In this document: piece after piece, positions 52,351 through 64,000 of the stretch
Numbering within the stretch: the first letter of the stretch is position 1
How the letters are laid out: each line of letters opens with the position of its first letter
Source: Cyrtodaria siliqua
Taxonomy: Eukaryota > Mollusca > Bivalvia > Adapedonta > Hiatellidae
Reading direction: 5' to 3'
DNA: 64,000 bases
Assembly: GCA_037043455.1 (NCBI GenBank)
Contig: JAWPHD010000007.1
Span: 868,001 to 932,000, forward strand
Made by a program: the position numbers and the translations under genes
The notes under the pieces: model-generated
Told to the model about the DNA's origin: nothing
Databases searched by the model: none
Seen by the model: the letters and a program-made list of their open reading frames with translations, nothing else

Positions 52351-53024
52351 CTCAAGACGACGGACACAATAACACCAACGTGTACGTCATGCTTCGGGTC
52401 TTACACTTCAATTAATTTTCCCGTAGGGATACTGTACAGCCTTTTCCAACATCTGAGCTTCAAAGCTGGACAGCAGACATTGTTGTTGGTTTAATACAAG
52501 ACCAACAATTTAAAACAATAAAATACATCAGTCAGCCAGATTGGTTTTTGCTAGCTCATGTTTATATGACCCCTATGGAAAATACAAAATGCATACACTT
52601 TCTAGCTGAATATGTGGTGCTTAGGTCAAACACTTCTGAAATTTGAATGAAACCACATATCAACATGGGATTTTCTGTAGCATCTGTCTTTTACACTGCA
52701 GATGTATGCTAAAGCAAAGACAAATTGCCTAAAATTGAGGGAGAAAATAGATTTGTTTTCTGTTTTCCTTTTGTCTCTAGGTCCATGTGAGCTTTCAGGG
52801 GAGATAATAAATGTGTGAGATCTTCGCAGGCGACAAAATAAATACTCCTGGGGAATCTGTACGCAGCGGGTACAGGGTAGAGCATTATAATTAGATGGTT
52901 ATCATACAAATGTATATTATTCTATCATTTAATCGCTATCTTCGTACGTACTAGTTAACTTTTAGTACGGTGATCCCAGCTACTTCGTAGCTAAAACAGA
53001 AACAAAATCGCAGATAGGTTTCTG

Positions 53025-53680
53025 TTAGACGGATGCTGCCATTTCGACTTCGCGACTTTTCGCCCTGTTAATACAAGGCGAAAAGTCGAAGGCGAAAAGT
53101 CGCAAACACGAGAAGTCGAAGGCAAAAAGTCGCCAACCCGAAAAGTCGAAGGCGAAAAGTCGCAAACCCGCCGTTTTGGACGCAATTGTCGCCACTCCGA
53201 TAGTGTAAAATTTCGACTTTTCGCCTATGACTTTTGATTGGCGACTTTCGTGTTGAAGACTTTTCGACTTCAAGATATATATCCCGTTTGTTGACTCACT
53301 TGCAATAGTCATTTATGGAAGACGGATGCGGCCATTTCGACTTTTCGCCTTCGACTTTTCGCCTTTTTAATAACCCTTTCCACAAGGCGAAAAGTCGCCT
53401 ACCCGAAAAGTCGAAGGCGAAAAGTCGCAAACACGCCGTTTTGGACGAAATTACGAGACGAAAAGTCGAAATTTTACAATATCGGATTGGCGACTTTGCG
53501 AGTCGAAATTTTGTCCAAAACGGCGGGTTTGCGACTTTTCGCCTTCGACTTTTCGGGTTGTCGACTTTTCGCCTTCGACTTTTCGTGTTGGCGACTTTTC
53601 GGCTTCGACTTTTCGCCTTGTATTAACAGGGCGAAAACTCGCGAAGTCGCGAAATCGAAATGGCTGCGTCCGTCTTCCAT
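53025..53680. repeat. Foldback array of GCGAAAAGTC-type units
   Basis: Built from about 20-bp units such as GGCGAAAAGTCGAAGGCGAA and their complements. 53314-53680 is a full inverted repeat with ends ATGGAAGACGGATGCGGCCA and TGGCTGCGTCCGTCTTCCAT and CGCCGTTTTGGAC arms near the centre. 53025-53313 is an extra left arm with a degenerate spacer. Open frames on both strands are by-products of the repeat. Confidence 0.85.
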
Positions 53681-53879
53681 ATATAAGTGCTTTTTTTTTC
53701 AAGTAGTTGAACTTTTTTTGGCACATGTTTATTGAAATGCCTTTCAATACAGCTTTGGTAGTTGTTTTTTCACAAATGTTATGATTTTATACATAATTTC
53801 CACAAATTTTGAAAATTAAATGGAATAACTTGACACAAATAACACAATTTACGAAATTGAAAATATATGTTTGTTTGTA

Positions 53880-54110
53880 TTGTGTTTTACGTCATTTTCA
53901 ACACATGTAAGGTTATATATGACGGTCGTTTTTTTTGTGATGGAGGCAGACCACCCACTTTTCCTGGGTAGAACCAGTACTGTACACCCCCCGCCATCCG
54001 TAAGAATCGACACTTCCTCACTTAAAAGTCGAGCTCCCTGTTGGATTCGAGCCCGCAGCGGTAAGAGGCGAATTTACAACGAACGTCGTTAACCATTCGG
54101 CCACGAAAAT
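53880..54110 (-). mobile_element. SINE family B, near-complete copy
   Basis: - strand: head GTGGCCGAATGGTTAACGAC, box B GGGCTCGAATCC, body and 3' end AACCTTACATGTGTTGAAA. Confidence 0.75.
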
Positions 54111-54479
54111 ACAAGAATGATTAATAGTGTCGGCTATTACTTGGAAAATTCCAAGTATAACGTATGTGTTTGAACTGTTTCGTGATGAGTCACACAAAAA
54201 AACACCGTCACAGTGTAATTATAAATTGTGTTGATCTAACCGCTCGTACTATGCACTATGTTACGTGTTCTCGCAATGTATATATTCCCCCAGGAGTGTT
54301 GGTCTTGTTAACACTTTAGTACCTTCATTTCTACTGCATCTTGGGACATTTGGTCTGGCTAGATGTTTAATCAGGGCTGGCTACGAGCCTGACAATGAAC
54401 CATGGATATACAGGAGTGTGTAGATCTATGAATATGTGTGTATAAGCGTTTATTTATCCTCGCTGTATTGCACGAAGCA

Positions 54480-54650
54480 TTTTAGCGAGCAGACCTCGGT
54501 TTAAATTCTCATCCGAAGGACTGGTAAGGTAGGAAATACTCTTATGAAATATTTCGTTAATTAACCCAAATTCGGTCCTGGCTGGGATTGAACGCACGAT
54601 CCCTGGGTTACTAAGCCGCGATGCTAACCATTACACCACGGCGCTACCTT
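54480..54650 (-). mobile_element. tRNA-like SINE head (family C)
   Basis: - strand: GTAGCGCCGTGGTGTAATGG with a box A-like region and CGTTCAATCCCAGCC as box B. The anticodon stem does not fold cleanly, so a SINE or tRNA pseudogene is more likely than a tRNA gene. Confidence 0.5.
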
Positions 54651-56140
54651 GATCTATGAATACACAGAGTGTACCGGGATTTAGTAGACCTCCCTCTGCG
54701 CCGCAGTTTAAACTTTTCTCATACCCTCTTAGAGTTATCTCCCTTGTTGTTATCAACAGTTTGAAAAAAAATGTGACGGGACGGGTTTGAAAAACTTGGA
54801 CACGTAAGTTTATTTTGGACTATATTTTAGCGGTATGTATGTAATACAAATAGTGCTGAGTAGGGTTGTTAAACTGAATGTGAGTAAGACATATATTTAT
54901 ACGTGAACAACAGTGTTAACCTTTGCCCCCTTACCTCCCCACCCACTGTGGCTGCAACGATACGCCTAGCTCACGATACAGGGCTCACGATACGATACAT
55001 TTATCAACGGTCAAGTATGAGACGTTAAGATACCAATTTAAAAAATGGTTTTGTTTTATTTATTCAAATGCAAATCAAATAATCTATGTGCTCAGAAACT
55101 TCAAAGCTACCCTTCTTGTGATATATTAATTTAATGTTAACATATTATTCTTAATTGCATAAAAAAATTTATACATATGAATTGTATAAGAAAATTGCAT
55201 AAGTAAATACATATTTTCAAACTTTCACAATTTTTTCAAGAATGGCCATCTTATCCCCGGGTAGCGCAGCTTCTCTTGGTAGTAACTATGTCGCTATCTG
55301 GGTATACAAATGTAAGTGTCATAAAATATCAACAAGATTCGTCAAAGTAGAATGCTTTATTTAAAGGCAAGGTCCACATGCTATTTACTTTTCTTTTTAT
55401 TATTTACCTTACTATATATATAACCTTACATGTGACGTGTTGAAACAAACAAACAAACAGACTTTTTATTATTGAATGCTTAACCTTATTCTATAAACAT
55501 TGTTATAATAAAGTTATATAAATGAAACATGCATATATATCAAGAATATTTTACAATTTCATCATTTAAAGAAACTTTCCAGATATTTCTGCATTGCATC
55601 TGCTACTGATCTCCCTTTGAAGAGCTTGGAAAATAAGTTATTCAATGCAACTGCTATTGCATTTTTTACGCATGTTTACTGGCAACGAAGCAATAGTCGT
55701 CGTGACGCAATAGCCGTCATTCTGTTATAACTTCTATTTCTCAGTATGTATTATTTGAAATGCATAAAAGCTTTAAAATCTGAAGACAAATATTACGCCA
55801 AAAAGTAAATATTGGCCATAAAAATGACCGCAGACTCAAATGTGCTCTTAATTTATAAACATCGTCGTGGATATGCGCGCGCATATTTACAAGATGGCTC
55901 GAAGGTCATTTCTTACTTTGATATTTTGTTTACAAATGAGACATGGGGTAGCCGTTATTTTATGGAAATATCAAATATTAAAATAACGCGGACTTGTATT
56001 GAGATATCTAAGAAAACTTTCTTTTTCATGACGACTATATTGCTTGTTTGCCAGTAGGTCAGTTAAGTGTGTTTTCTTTATATTTCTGGTGGAATATTTT
56101 AGACCCGTACCGAACCAAAAATTAAGGAATTTGAATTTTT
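54651..56140. other. No recognisable gene
   Basis: A short SINE-end-like ATAACCTTACATGTGACG at 55420-55440; otherwise nothing recognised. Confidence 0.5.
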
Positions 56141-56440
56141 GAATGTTGTTTAACGGCTCATCAACACAGTATATATTATTTAGAGCCGCCCCAGAGAGAG
56201 GGGAAGGATACTTAGGAATCCGGGAACCGTGCCCTACTCTTATTATCAAATAGATTCCTATGGTTCTTTAACATGCTCGGATGATAGACCGATACACGGG
56301 ACCGCCCTGTTTACGTCCCCATCCGACGGACGAGCCTAAGGGAACGTGTCTTTCCCAAGAACACACCGACGAAACTCAGTGGCACCACGGAGGATTGAAC
56401 TCGGGGCTTCGGTTACAAAACCACCGCGCTACCGACAAAA
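56141..56440 (-). mobile_element. SINE family A, reverse copy with head
   Basis: Full copy. The - strand head has GTCGGTAGCGCGGTGGTTTT and box B GAGTTCAATCC. Confidence 0.8.
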
Positions 56441-56461
56441 TTTAAGGAAGACAGTACCGTG

Positions 56462-56740
56462 AATTGAATGTTGTTTAACAGCTCATCAACACAGTATAGG
56501 TTATTTAGAGCCGCCCCAGAGAAAGCGGAAGGATACATAGGAATCCGGGAACCTGCCCTACTGTTATTATTGAATAGATTCCTATGGTTCTTTAACATGC
56601 TCGGAGGATAGACCGATACACGGGACCGCCCGGTTTACGTCCCCATCCAACGGACGAGGCTAAGGGAAAGTGCCACGGAGGATTTATCCCAGGGCCTCCA
56701 GTTACAAATCCGCCGCGCTACCGACTGCGCTACACAACAG
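56462..56740 (-). mobile_element. SINE family A, second adjacent reverse copy
   Basis: Same orientation 20 bp after the previous copy, with a deletion in the ACACCGACGGAACTC block. The pair may be a tandem insertion. Confidence 0.8.
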
Positions 56741-57887
56741 TACCGTGAACCGAAGCATCAGAAATATTGCGGTTGATAGAGTTTTCATTTAATCCTTACA
56801 CTTACCACCCATCCCATAACATTTGACAAGATAGTTTTAGTCTATAGGGGGTTTATTTTTTATTTTATACGACAGAATGATGGAAAACGGCCTCGGCACA
56901 AGGCAAAAATAGTTAAACATACTACAGTATTTCCAAGATTGAAAACACATTTTTAATTATTTTTTTTTTGAAGAAATAGAAATTAACGGGGCGGCATAAA
57001 CAAACGGGGGCGGGCGGGAATGAAAATCTAGCAATTAATTTATTATGGTCTAATGACAAAAAATTATGTCAAATGCACCAGAATTCACCAAATGCTATAC
57101 ATGTTGGAAACCTGTTTTTCTGCAGGAGGGTAGTGGTGGGGGGATGCCACAAAACCTTTTAACATACAGCTTGAAAGTTTGACTACCTTAACTGAAATTC
57201 TTGATCTGCACCTGATGTTGTAATGGCAGTACCTCGTCAAAGAAGTGTCATCTGGAATCGTCGGTGTTGTTTTTATACAATCGTGAAAATACAGCCACAT
57301 CAGTCATTCTTCTGGATCATGCCTCGTGTGTATTTTGATGGATCGGTATGTTAAAAATCGTGACATTTTGTTTACCGGAAGGCAACATGACGGAAAAACT
57401 GCACTGTTGCTTAATGGATTGTGACCGATCATCAGTTACTTAGGCATTCGATTATGATATAATGAAAGTCTGTAACCGATCATCAGTAAAATTAAAACAG
57501 ATGTATGCACTTATAAATACCCACTTTTTTGAGAAAAAAAAGAGTATATTAAAATCGCCTCCGTTTGTCCTTCCGTCCGTTACCATATCTCCTCCTAAAC
57601 TGTTTAACAGAATTCAACCGAACTTTGGGTATGACTTCACAATATGATGAAGGCGTGCAACAGCAACATTACTTTTGGCTCCGCACTCAGTGGAGGTCAA
57701 ATACACTAACAATTCAATTACAGTCATTTTCCATTTTTTTTCGCATAACTTGGATCGTCTATGAAAGATAAACAACATTTCAAACGCTTTTATTATTTGG
57801 AACTCGGACGTCTGCCCAGGAGTGGGGATTTGGGGAAGGGGTTTTGTTTTGTTTTTACTTAACTTCCCTTAATCAGAGTAGTTGTTC
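56741..57887. other. No recognisable feature
   Basis: No gene or repeat family recognised; short low-complexity runs only. Confidence 0.5.
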
Positions 57888-58165
57888 ATTACGCGGTCCC
57901 ACCTTAATTCCATTAAGCGATGGGAAAGCTTATATTAGCAGGATTTTATAACAAATATTTGGAAACTAAAACACGTTTAAAAGCATTTTTACTGGAAAAA
58001 AATGTGATAACTTGTTTAAAATGACCTATTAAATGTTTTAATTTTACAATATGCAAACCAATTAAGCTGAAATGAGGTTTTATTTCATACCCCAGCCAAC
58101 CCCGTTTTGGCTTCTTGGAGAAGGGGTTGTGTGGGGTATGAAAGTTAGCACTCGGACCACGCAAT
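57888..58165. mobile_element. MITE with TACGTGGTCC ends, inverted copy
   Basis: TTACGCGGTCCCACCTTAATTCC to CTCGGACCACGCAAT, with the CATACCCCAGCCAACCCCGTTTTGG hairpin. About 60 bp longer than the 7.2-kb copy. Confidence 0.7.
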
Positions 58166-58779
58166 GTCTTTTAAAATGTATTAATTCACATCCATTTTGA
58201 AAGCATGAACTATTTTAAGAAATGTCTACTCTGAATGAATTCCTTGTTACTCATTCATTTTGAATCTGATGAGTAAATACTCATTGCAGTCAACAATTAT
58301 CTACAGCTTTGAATTAAGTGTCATGTTTGGAATTAACGCTTGTACTATTAAAAGGACACATGGTCGTTTGTTTTTTTAACTTACTGCATCACAGTAAATT
58401 TCTACATAACTTGCATTAATGCGATTTATTATTAATATTACTTTTTAATCATAGTTCAACTTCAAAGCTACTTATTTTTGCATATAGCTGTATGTTGATA
58501 ATAGTGCACCATTAATGTATTTTAATATAATTTATGGTACTAGAATAATGGGGGGAAAAACACAATTAACTTGTATTACCTTTTATTAAGATATATGCAA
58601 GCAGTTTTAAAGTCAAAATAATAGTTAATACTGGATTAATCAAACAAGGTTTAATTTGAATGCTTGATATATACATGTATACTTGTGTTTTATACCCCCA
58701 TGTTAAAAAACATCTTAAGATGAGGCGTATTTTGTCATGATGTTGTCCGTCCATCCGGCTGTCTGTCTATTAACTTTTT

Positions 58780-60210
58780 CTAATAACTGTGGAAGTATTA
58801 GTTCTACAACACTGACACCGTCTACCCATCTTCAGCATGATCCAATGAATATATATCTGATAAAGGGCCATAACTCTGATTCATATTTTTAAATTATTTC
58901 CCATTGAAAAAAGTTAAACCTGAAACTTAACAATGAGCCTTTTGCAAGTGAGTGTGGTTAATAACTTTTAAATTATTAGTTCTACAACAGTGAGTAAAAC
59001 TGTGTACACATCTTCATCAGCATCATCCAGGCATTTTTACTGGTTTTGGGGAAGAGGCCTTTTGGCCTAAATTGGGAGGAAAAATCCATGAATGGGAAAT
59101 AAATTTCCAGAGGTATTAAAGTTTAAAAAATGATTTTAAAAGAGATTTGGGGCCTTATACAGGCTGCTGCAAAGAAAGGTAAAAAGACAGTCATCCAATT
59201 AATATATCTGAAAAAGGCCCAGAACTCTCTGATGCATATTTTATGAATGATGTTCCTTTAAAAATGCTTTAACATGGAACTTAACTTGCCTTTTATTTTT
59301 TAGTTATCAGTGTTAAGGCTTCCAAACTTTAAACATACTCACAAAATAAAAAATCTAAATGGCCCATAACTTTTAAATAATTTGGTTGAGTTAATTCTGT
59401 CCCTTAGAAAAAGGTTTAACCTGCAACATAACCTCAACTATTTCATTCAAAGTTCTATATATAAGTAACACCAGAGTTATGGCCCTTGATTGACTAAAAC
59501 TCCCATATTCTGTCTTGTGAACACCTAGCATCTTCATTTTGTATGTGCTTTTCACCAAATCCAGATCTGGATCCTGCGATAACTTAAAAAGTATAAAAGA
59601 TATTTTCATGAAACTTTTTACATATTATTATGGTAGAGGGGCATAAGGAGATTATGCACGTTATTTAATTTTGTTGATATGGCCAAATTTGTGGTTGCTA
59701 TAGCAACAAAATAGTAAAAAAAAACGTCAATCCGTCCGGAAAAATGGATCCTGCGATAATTAAAAAAGTTTTAAAGATATTTTCATGAAAATTTTACATA
59801 TGGTAGAGAGGCATAAGGAGATTATGCAAGTTATTTAATTTGGTTGATATGGCCACAATTGTGGTTGCTATGGCAACGAAATAGTAAAAAAACATCAGTC
59901 CATCCGGAAAACTGGATCCTGCAATAACTTAAAAAGTATAAAATATATTGTCGTAAAACTTTTTACATATGGCAGAGGGGCATATGGAGAATATGCACGT
60001 TATTTAATTTTGTTGATATGGCCAAAATTGTGGTTGTTATAGCCACAAAACAGTAAACAAATTGCACACAAAATAGTATCATGCTGTAACTTTAAAACTA
60101 TAAAAGATAGTCATAAAACCTGGGAAATAGGTAGAGGAGCATATGGAAATTTTGCACACAATTTTATTTGGTGACATGGCCAAAATTGTGAATTCAGTCG
60201 TTAGTTATAG
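58780..60210 (+). repeat. Diverged tandem array (about 160-180 bp)
   Basis: TGGATCCTGCGATAACTTAAAAAG recurs at 59569, 59746 and 59914, with a further decayed unit near 60070. Each is followed by TATTTTCATGAAACTTTTTACATATGG and GATATGGCCAAAATTGTGGTTGC. Confidence 0.8.
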
Positions 60211-61089
60211 TTGAATAAGGGAGCTTAATGCGTCTATCTTTATACTCAATACATATTCGATAGTTACTTCCCTTCAATTAGAGTATTAACTGGATGTTGA
60301 CTGTTACTTGTATTATATTTGTAATGTGTTTATAAACTTACTGGATTCGGAGTGAAAACAGCAACGTTATTGTTTTGATTCGGTAGCACAAAAGCAACAC
60401 AGTTATGTCTCAGTCATAACCCATAAATTGCAGAATGGATTGTAATAAAACAGCACAAAAATGTTCAGCGTGCAAAATGTCAAAGTCACACTCAATTGAG
60501 TCGACATTGTGTCTGCCATAACTTTAAAAGTACCGAAAACTTTAAAAGTACCGAAGAGAATTTCATGAAACTTGACATAGTTGTTAATCATAATGAGAAT
60601 GTTTGACACGTAAGAATCAGGTCCGTTCCTCAATCTAACTACTGAATGGATTTGATAAAACTACACAGAGTGAGAAATGTTCAGCATCATCTATGATGAT
60701 AACTTGAGAAGCATTCGCAACATCTCGATTTTTTCTTCGAAGCATTTAGAAAAACGTATACTATCATGGTACGCCTTTGGATTCTGCATTCTAAATCGAC
60801 GTTATCATGAACGTCTTGCACTGTCATTTAACCGGTTGCTTTATCTATAGTTTATTTACTTGAAAGCAGTGATACCGTCATATGTATTATAAATAACAAA
60901 CATGCAACGCAAATCATACATCAACACGTGTGGCTAATGGCCATATTGTTTATATAGCACCACTGCCTTCCGGATAACAAAATGTCAAGAGTATCATCTC
61001 AAGATCGAGGCACAATCCCCAATAATGACGAGATCGGTCGAGTTTGTAAGATGGTAAACGACTGTTCGTAAAATAAGAGAGCTTATGTA
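60211..61089. other. No recognisable feature
   Basis: No gene or repeat family recognised. Confidence 0.5.
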
Positions 61090-61460
61090 ATCTCCCCGGC
61101 GTCGGAATCGTGGTTCCTGTCAACATTTTGTGTGTAAGCTATATATCACATGTCTTATCCTAGCTCAACCAAACTTGACTATGAGCTTCCTTATAGTGTT
61201 ATCCTATGGGCTGCATAAGTAAATGTGGTTTCTGTAACCATTGGGCTCCCATGGAACCTACATTTCTTGTCCTATCTCAATCAAATATGGACATTGGTTT
61301 CCTTTTAGCATTATTTAGACGGCGGCATAATTAATTTTGTATTTTAAAATTGTCAGCTCCCACAAAACACTAAAATCTGATGGTCCATAACATCTGCAAT
61401 AAATGCAGATCAAGGTAAGCTGTCGTGTAAATATATATATATATATATCTTACATAGTTA
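61090..61460 (+). repeat. Diverged tandem repeat with GGGCTCCCATGG units
   Basis: CTGTAACCATTGGGCTCCCATGGAACC, CTTGTCCTATCTCAATCAAA and GCATAAGTAA recur; related units at 62940-63260. Confidence 0.65.
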
Positions 61461-61699
61461 TCTTAGCTCAACCAACTGTTGCTATAGGATTCTTTATAGC
61501 ATTATCTCGATGATCCCCGTGTGGTTGCCGGGGTAGATTACAACCACTGTAAACACACCGTCACATACAGAGGGGTAGGATCCCGCCCCCACACATATTC
61601 ATTTTGTCATTTTTTGTTCATGCTCACTAAAGGTCTTCATTGCATTGTTTCCGGTGCCATCTCGCTCACATCACTAAGAGCAGTGGCAGAAAAACATTA

Positions 61700-61880
61700 A
61701 ACGTAAATGGAGTGTCTACAATAGAATTTGCAGTTCACGGTGAGAAGGTCCTAGGCCCATTCTCCATATTTTATCTCGATGTACATGGAGGGTGAGCCTG
61801 GCATGTTCATGCTTGTTAGGCGCCATATAACCTTCCATGTGTCGGTGCGCCTTAAAACCCAATTCAATTCAATTATCTCG
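61700..61880 (+). mobile_element. SINE 3' part
   Basis: CATATAACCTTCCATGTGTCGGTGCGCCTTAAAACCCAATTCAATTC is a typical SINE end with a short CAATT tail; the head is not recognisable. Confidence 0.5.
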
Positions 61881-62589
61881 ATATGGCTGCATAAGTATTT
61901 TAGGACTAAATGAAGCATGGGCGACCATATAGCCCAACTTAAGGTAAGCATCCAATCTGTTGTTTGTGATCTTATATATATATATTACTCTTCTTATTCA
62001 AAGCTTAACCATATTGGGGCATCCCCCAAGCCACACACCCCCTACCACCCCTCCCCCACCGAAGCCCGCTTTTTAGCTCTACTGATCAAAGTTCAGCAGA
62101 GCTTATGCCGTGGTGCGGTGTTCCATCCCCACTCCCACGAAGCCCGATTTTTTTAAGCCGTGGTGCGGTGTCCGTGTCTGTCCGTCTGTAAACCTTTTTT
62201 GTAGCGACTACTCTGAAACTAGTTTGTGGATTTTCATGAAACTTTACAAAAAAGTTGCACATGATGTCTAGTTGATCCCAGCACAATTTCAGCTTAATGT
62301 GATATTCAAGGTGTGTGCGCTAAAGCTTAAAATAGATAAGTGACATTGATATGGGCCTTTTTCTAAAATGATCAGCATGACATGATGTTGGTCGTTGTCG
62401 AAAATCATTTTGATTCGACATTAAACACGGCTGCCAGCTGCCATCTGTGTTTACATATATAGTTATATAGTAAAAACTTGTAGCGAGTACTGCTCTGAAA
62501 CTACTGGAAGGATTTTCATGAAGCTTAACAGAAAGCTATCAAAACCTATCAGTAGAGCTTCAAGGTCATGACCTCTTGTTGATTTGTAT

Positions 62590-63280
62590 GTTCATGTTTC
62601 AGTGTTGTTATGCTCCCCGAAATGTTCGTCATGTCCGTCCGTATGTATGTCCGTATGTATGTTTCGTTGTCATGTCTGTCCGTATGTATGTCCCGTTTTC
62701 TTGTCCGCTTAACTCCTCCTACATGTACGTTTTTCATCCGATGTTCACGAAACTTCATAGGACGTCTTGTAGAGCATATTGTCCAGAGGTTCCGGTTGAA
62801 TGATTTTAGCGGAGTTGTGGGACTTTGAAGATGTTCGAATGTAAACCTTGTCCGCTCAACTCCTCCTACTGTACGTTTTTCATCAGATTATCACGAAATT
62901 GCATAGGAAGTATCAGTATCACTATGATGTCTAGAAGCGCATTATCTTAAGGACTGCTTAAGTAAGTTTGGTTCCTGTAACCTCTGGGCTCCCATGTTAC
63001 CCAAATTCTGATAGCCATTAAAATGGGTCTGTTTCACATCAAATTTTGCGTGTAAGCTGTGTTTACAGGTCTATATCCCTTACATGTCTTGTCCTAGCTG
63101 AACTGAATTTTCGAATTGGTTTCCTTATAGTATGTTGTAAAGGGTTGGGTAAGTAATTGTGTCTTCTGCAAATTCTGGGCTCCCACGGAACCCAAATTGT
63201 TATGGCCCATAACATGTGCAATAAAGGCAGATCTAGGTTTGCATGTAAGCATGTATATATCTATAATTTTGGTTTGGGTT
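62590..63280 (+). repeat. (GTCCGTAT)n and GGGCTCCCA tandem units
   Basis: GTCCGTATGTATGTCCGTATG at 62637-62690, then TTAACTCCTCCTACATGTACGTTTTTCATC recurring at 62707 and 62848, then GGGCTCCCA units. Confidence 0.65.
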
Positions 63281-63414
63281 TTCTTGTAGCATAATGCATC
63301 TTATTCATACTTCACCAATACTGGGGCATGGGCACCCTCCTCCCCTGACCTCTCCCCTTTTTGTTTTACTTTACTTTTTTGTTTTAAATGTTTCTGTGTT
63401 GTTTTAGTCATTTT

Positions 63415-63610
63415 TACACATATATGTTGCACCCTCCCCACCCACCCCGCCTCTCACCCCCTCCCAACCCCCCACACTTGAAACTCTATTTTTTTTTTAT
63501 ATATTTCTGTGTTGTTTTAGTCAATTCTTACACATATATGTTGCCTCCTCCCACCCCCACCCACGCCTCTCCCCCCTCCCCTCCCCGCCCCCCTCCCCCC
63601 TCATATAACA
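63415..63610 (+). repeat. C-rich low-complexity tandem pair
   Basis: Two units of TCTGTGTTGTTTTAGTCA.TTTTACACATATATGTTGC, each followed by a CCTCCC/CCACCC run. Confidence 0.75.
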
Positions 63611-63932
63611 AAGTAAACATATAACTGAATTTTGAGTAAGAATACGCTTGTACTGTATTATTTCATGTTCTTTAATATATTGGTTCTAGAAAATTAACTA
63701 ATGGAGTGTTTGTCGATGTATATATGCATATTGTGCGTGCGTGCGTGTATGAGTTTTTGCAGAAGGCCACATTGAAAATAAGATGTAAATGAAGTATGTT
63801 ATATAACTCTAATGTGTTACCTTCTTTAAATAAAGCTTTTATTATTATTATTAATTTTTTTATTATTTCTTTTTTTACATATTTTTGTTTTGCCTTTGTC
63901 AATTCTTACACATGTTGCCCCCTGCCTCCCCT

Positions 63933-63957
63933 CCCCCCCCCCCCCCCCCCCCCCCCC
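63933..63957 (+). repeat. Poly-C run (25 bases)
   Basis: Uninterrupted 25 C, part of the third unit of the same C-rich repeat; length may be affected by sequencing. Confidence 0.85.
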
Positions 63958-64000
63958 ACCACACACTCGAAACTAGAATATTTTTATTTAATTTTTATTT

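Noticed and set aside
53025..53747. Several overlapping 60-100-codon ORFs on both strands.
   Set aside because: All are translations of the GCGAAAAGTC repeat.
58268..58295. A hammerhead ribozyme core (CTGATGAGTAAATACTC).
   Set aside because: The GAA(A) segment needed after stem II is missing.
59560..60200. A CRISPR-like array of regular repeats.
   Set aside because: Units are 160-180 bp, diverged and without spacers, in a eukaryotic genome.

Overview
This window looks like AT-rich nuclear DNA of an animal, most likely a bivalve mollusc. It has long introns with GT-AG borders, mollusc-type tRNA-derived SINEs, many small inverted-repeat elements, diverged tandem arrays, and a Penelope-like reverse transcriptase of a kind I associate with bivalve genomes. 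The species is not provable from the sequence; a dreissenid-type bivalve is only a guess. Nothing prokaryotic is present.

One host gene dominates, on the + strand from 14519 to 47926. I assembled ten exons whose splice phases all agree: 14519-14572, 16084-16247, 34010-34142, 34323-34474, 36560-36612, 39270-43724, 44176-44320, 45541-45700, 46702-46799, 47791-47926. They give 5550 nt and about 1849 residues. The predicted protein is a type I membrane protein: signal peptide, an N-terminal module like the MNNL domain of Delta/Jagged Notch ligands, 33 EGF repeats all in one 4.45-kb exon, a Ser/Thr-rich stalk, a small alpha/beta (SEA-like) juxtamembrane module split over two exons, a transmembrane helix and a 44-residue tail with an NPLY motif. 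I find no DSL domain. The EGF array contains a very recent 912-bp (8-repeat) internal duplication.

The rest is mobile DNA. Region 1-14.5 kb is upstream sequence: a direct duplication whose second copy carries an 817-bp TA-flanked pogo/Tigger-like insertion, several MITE families and a SINE. Intron 2 (16.2-34.0 kb) holds a decayed Ty3/gypsy element on the - strand (21.0-27.1 kb). Its order is gag-PR-INT-RT-RH, as in the Gmr1-like clade, with two LTRs and a tRNA-Pro-like primer binding site. It also holds an interrupted Penelope-like element on the - strand (29.7-33.3 kb). The roughly 500-bp 3' tail of that element recurs as about a dozen 5'-truncated copies across the window; one ends only about 18 bases before the acceptor of exon 7.

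Region 48-64 kb is downstream sequence: SINEs, a striking foldback of GCGAAAAGTC-type units at 53.0-53.7 kb, MITEs, and diverged tandem arrays ending in C-rich low-complexity DNA. No functional tRNA, rRNA or CRISPR feature was found.
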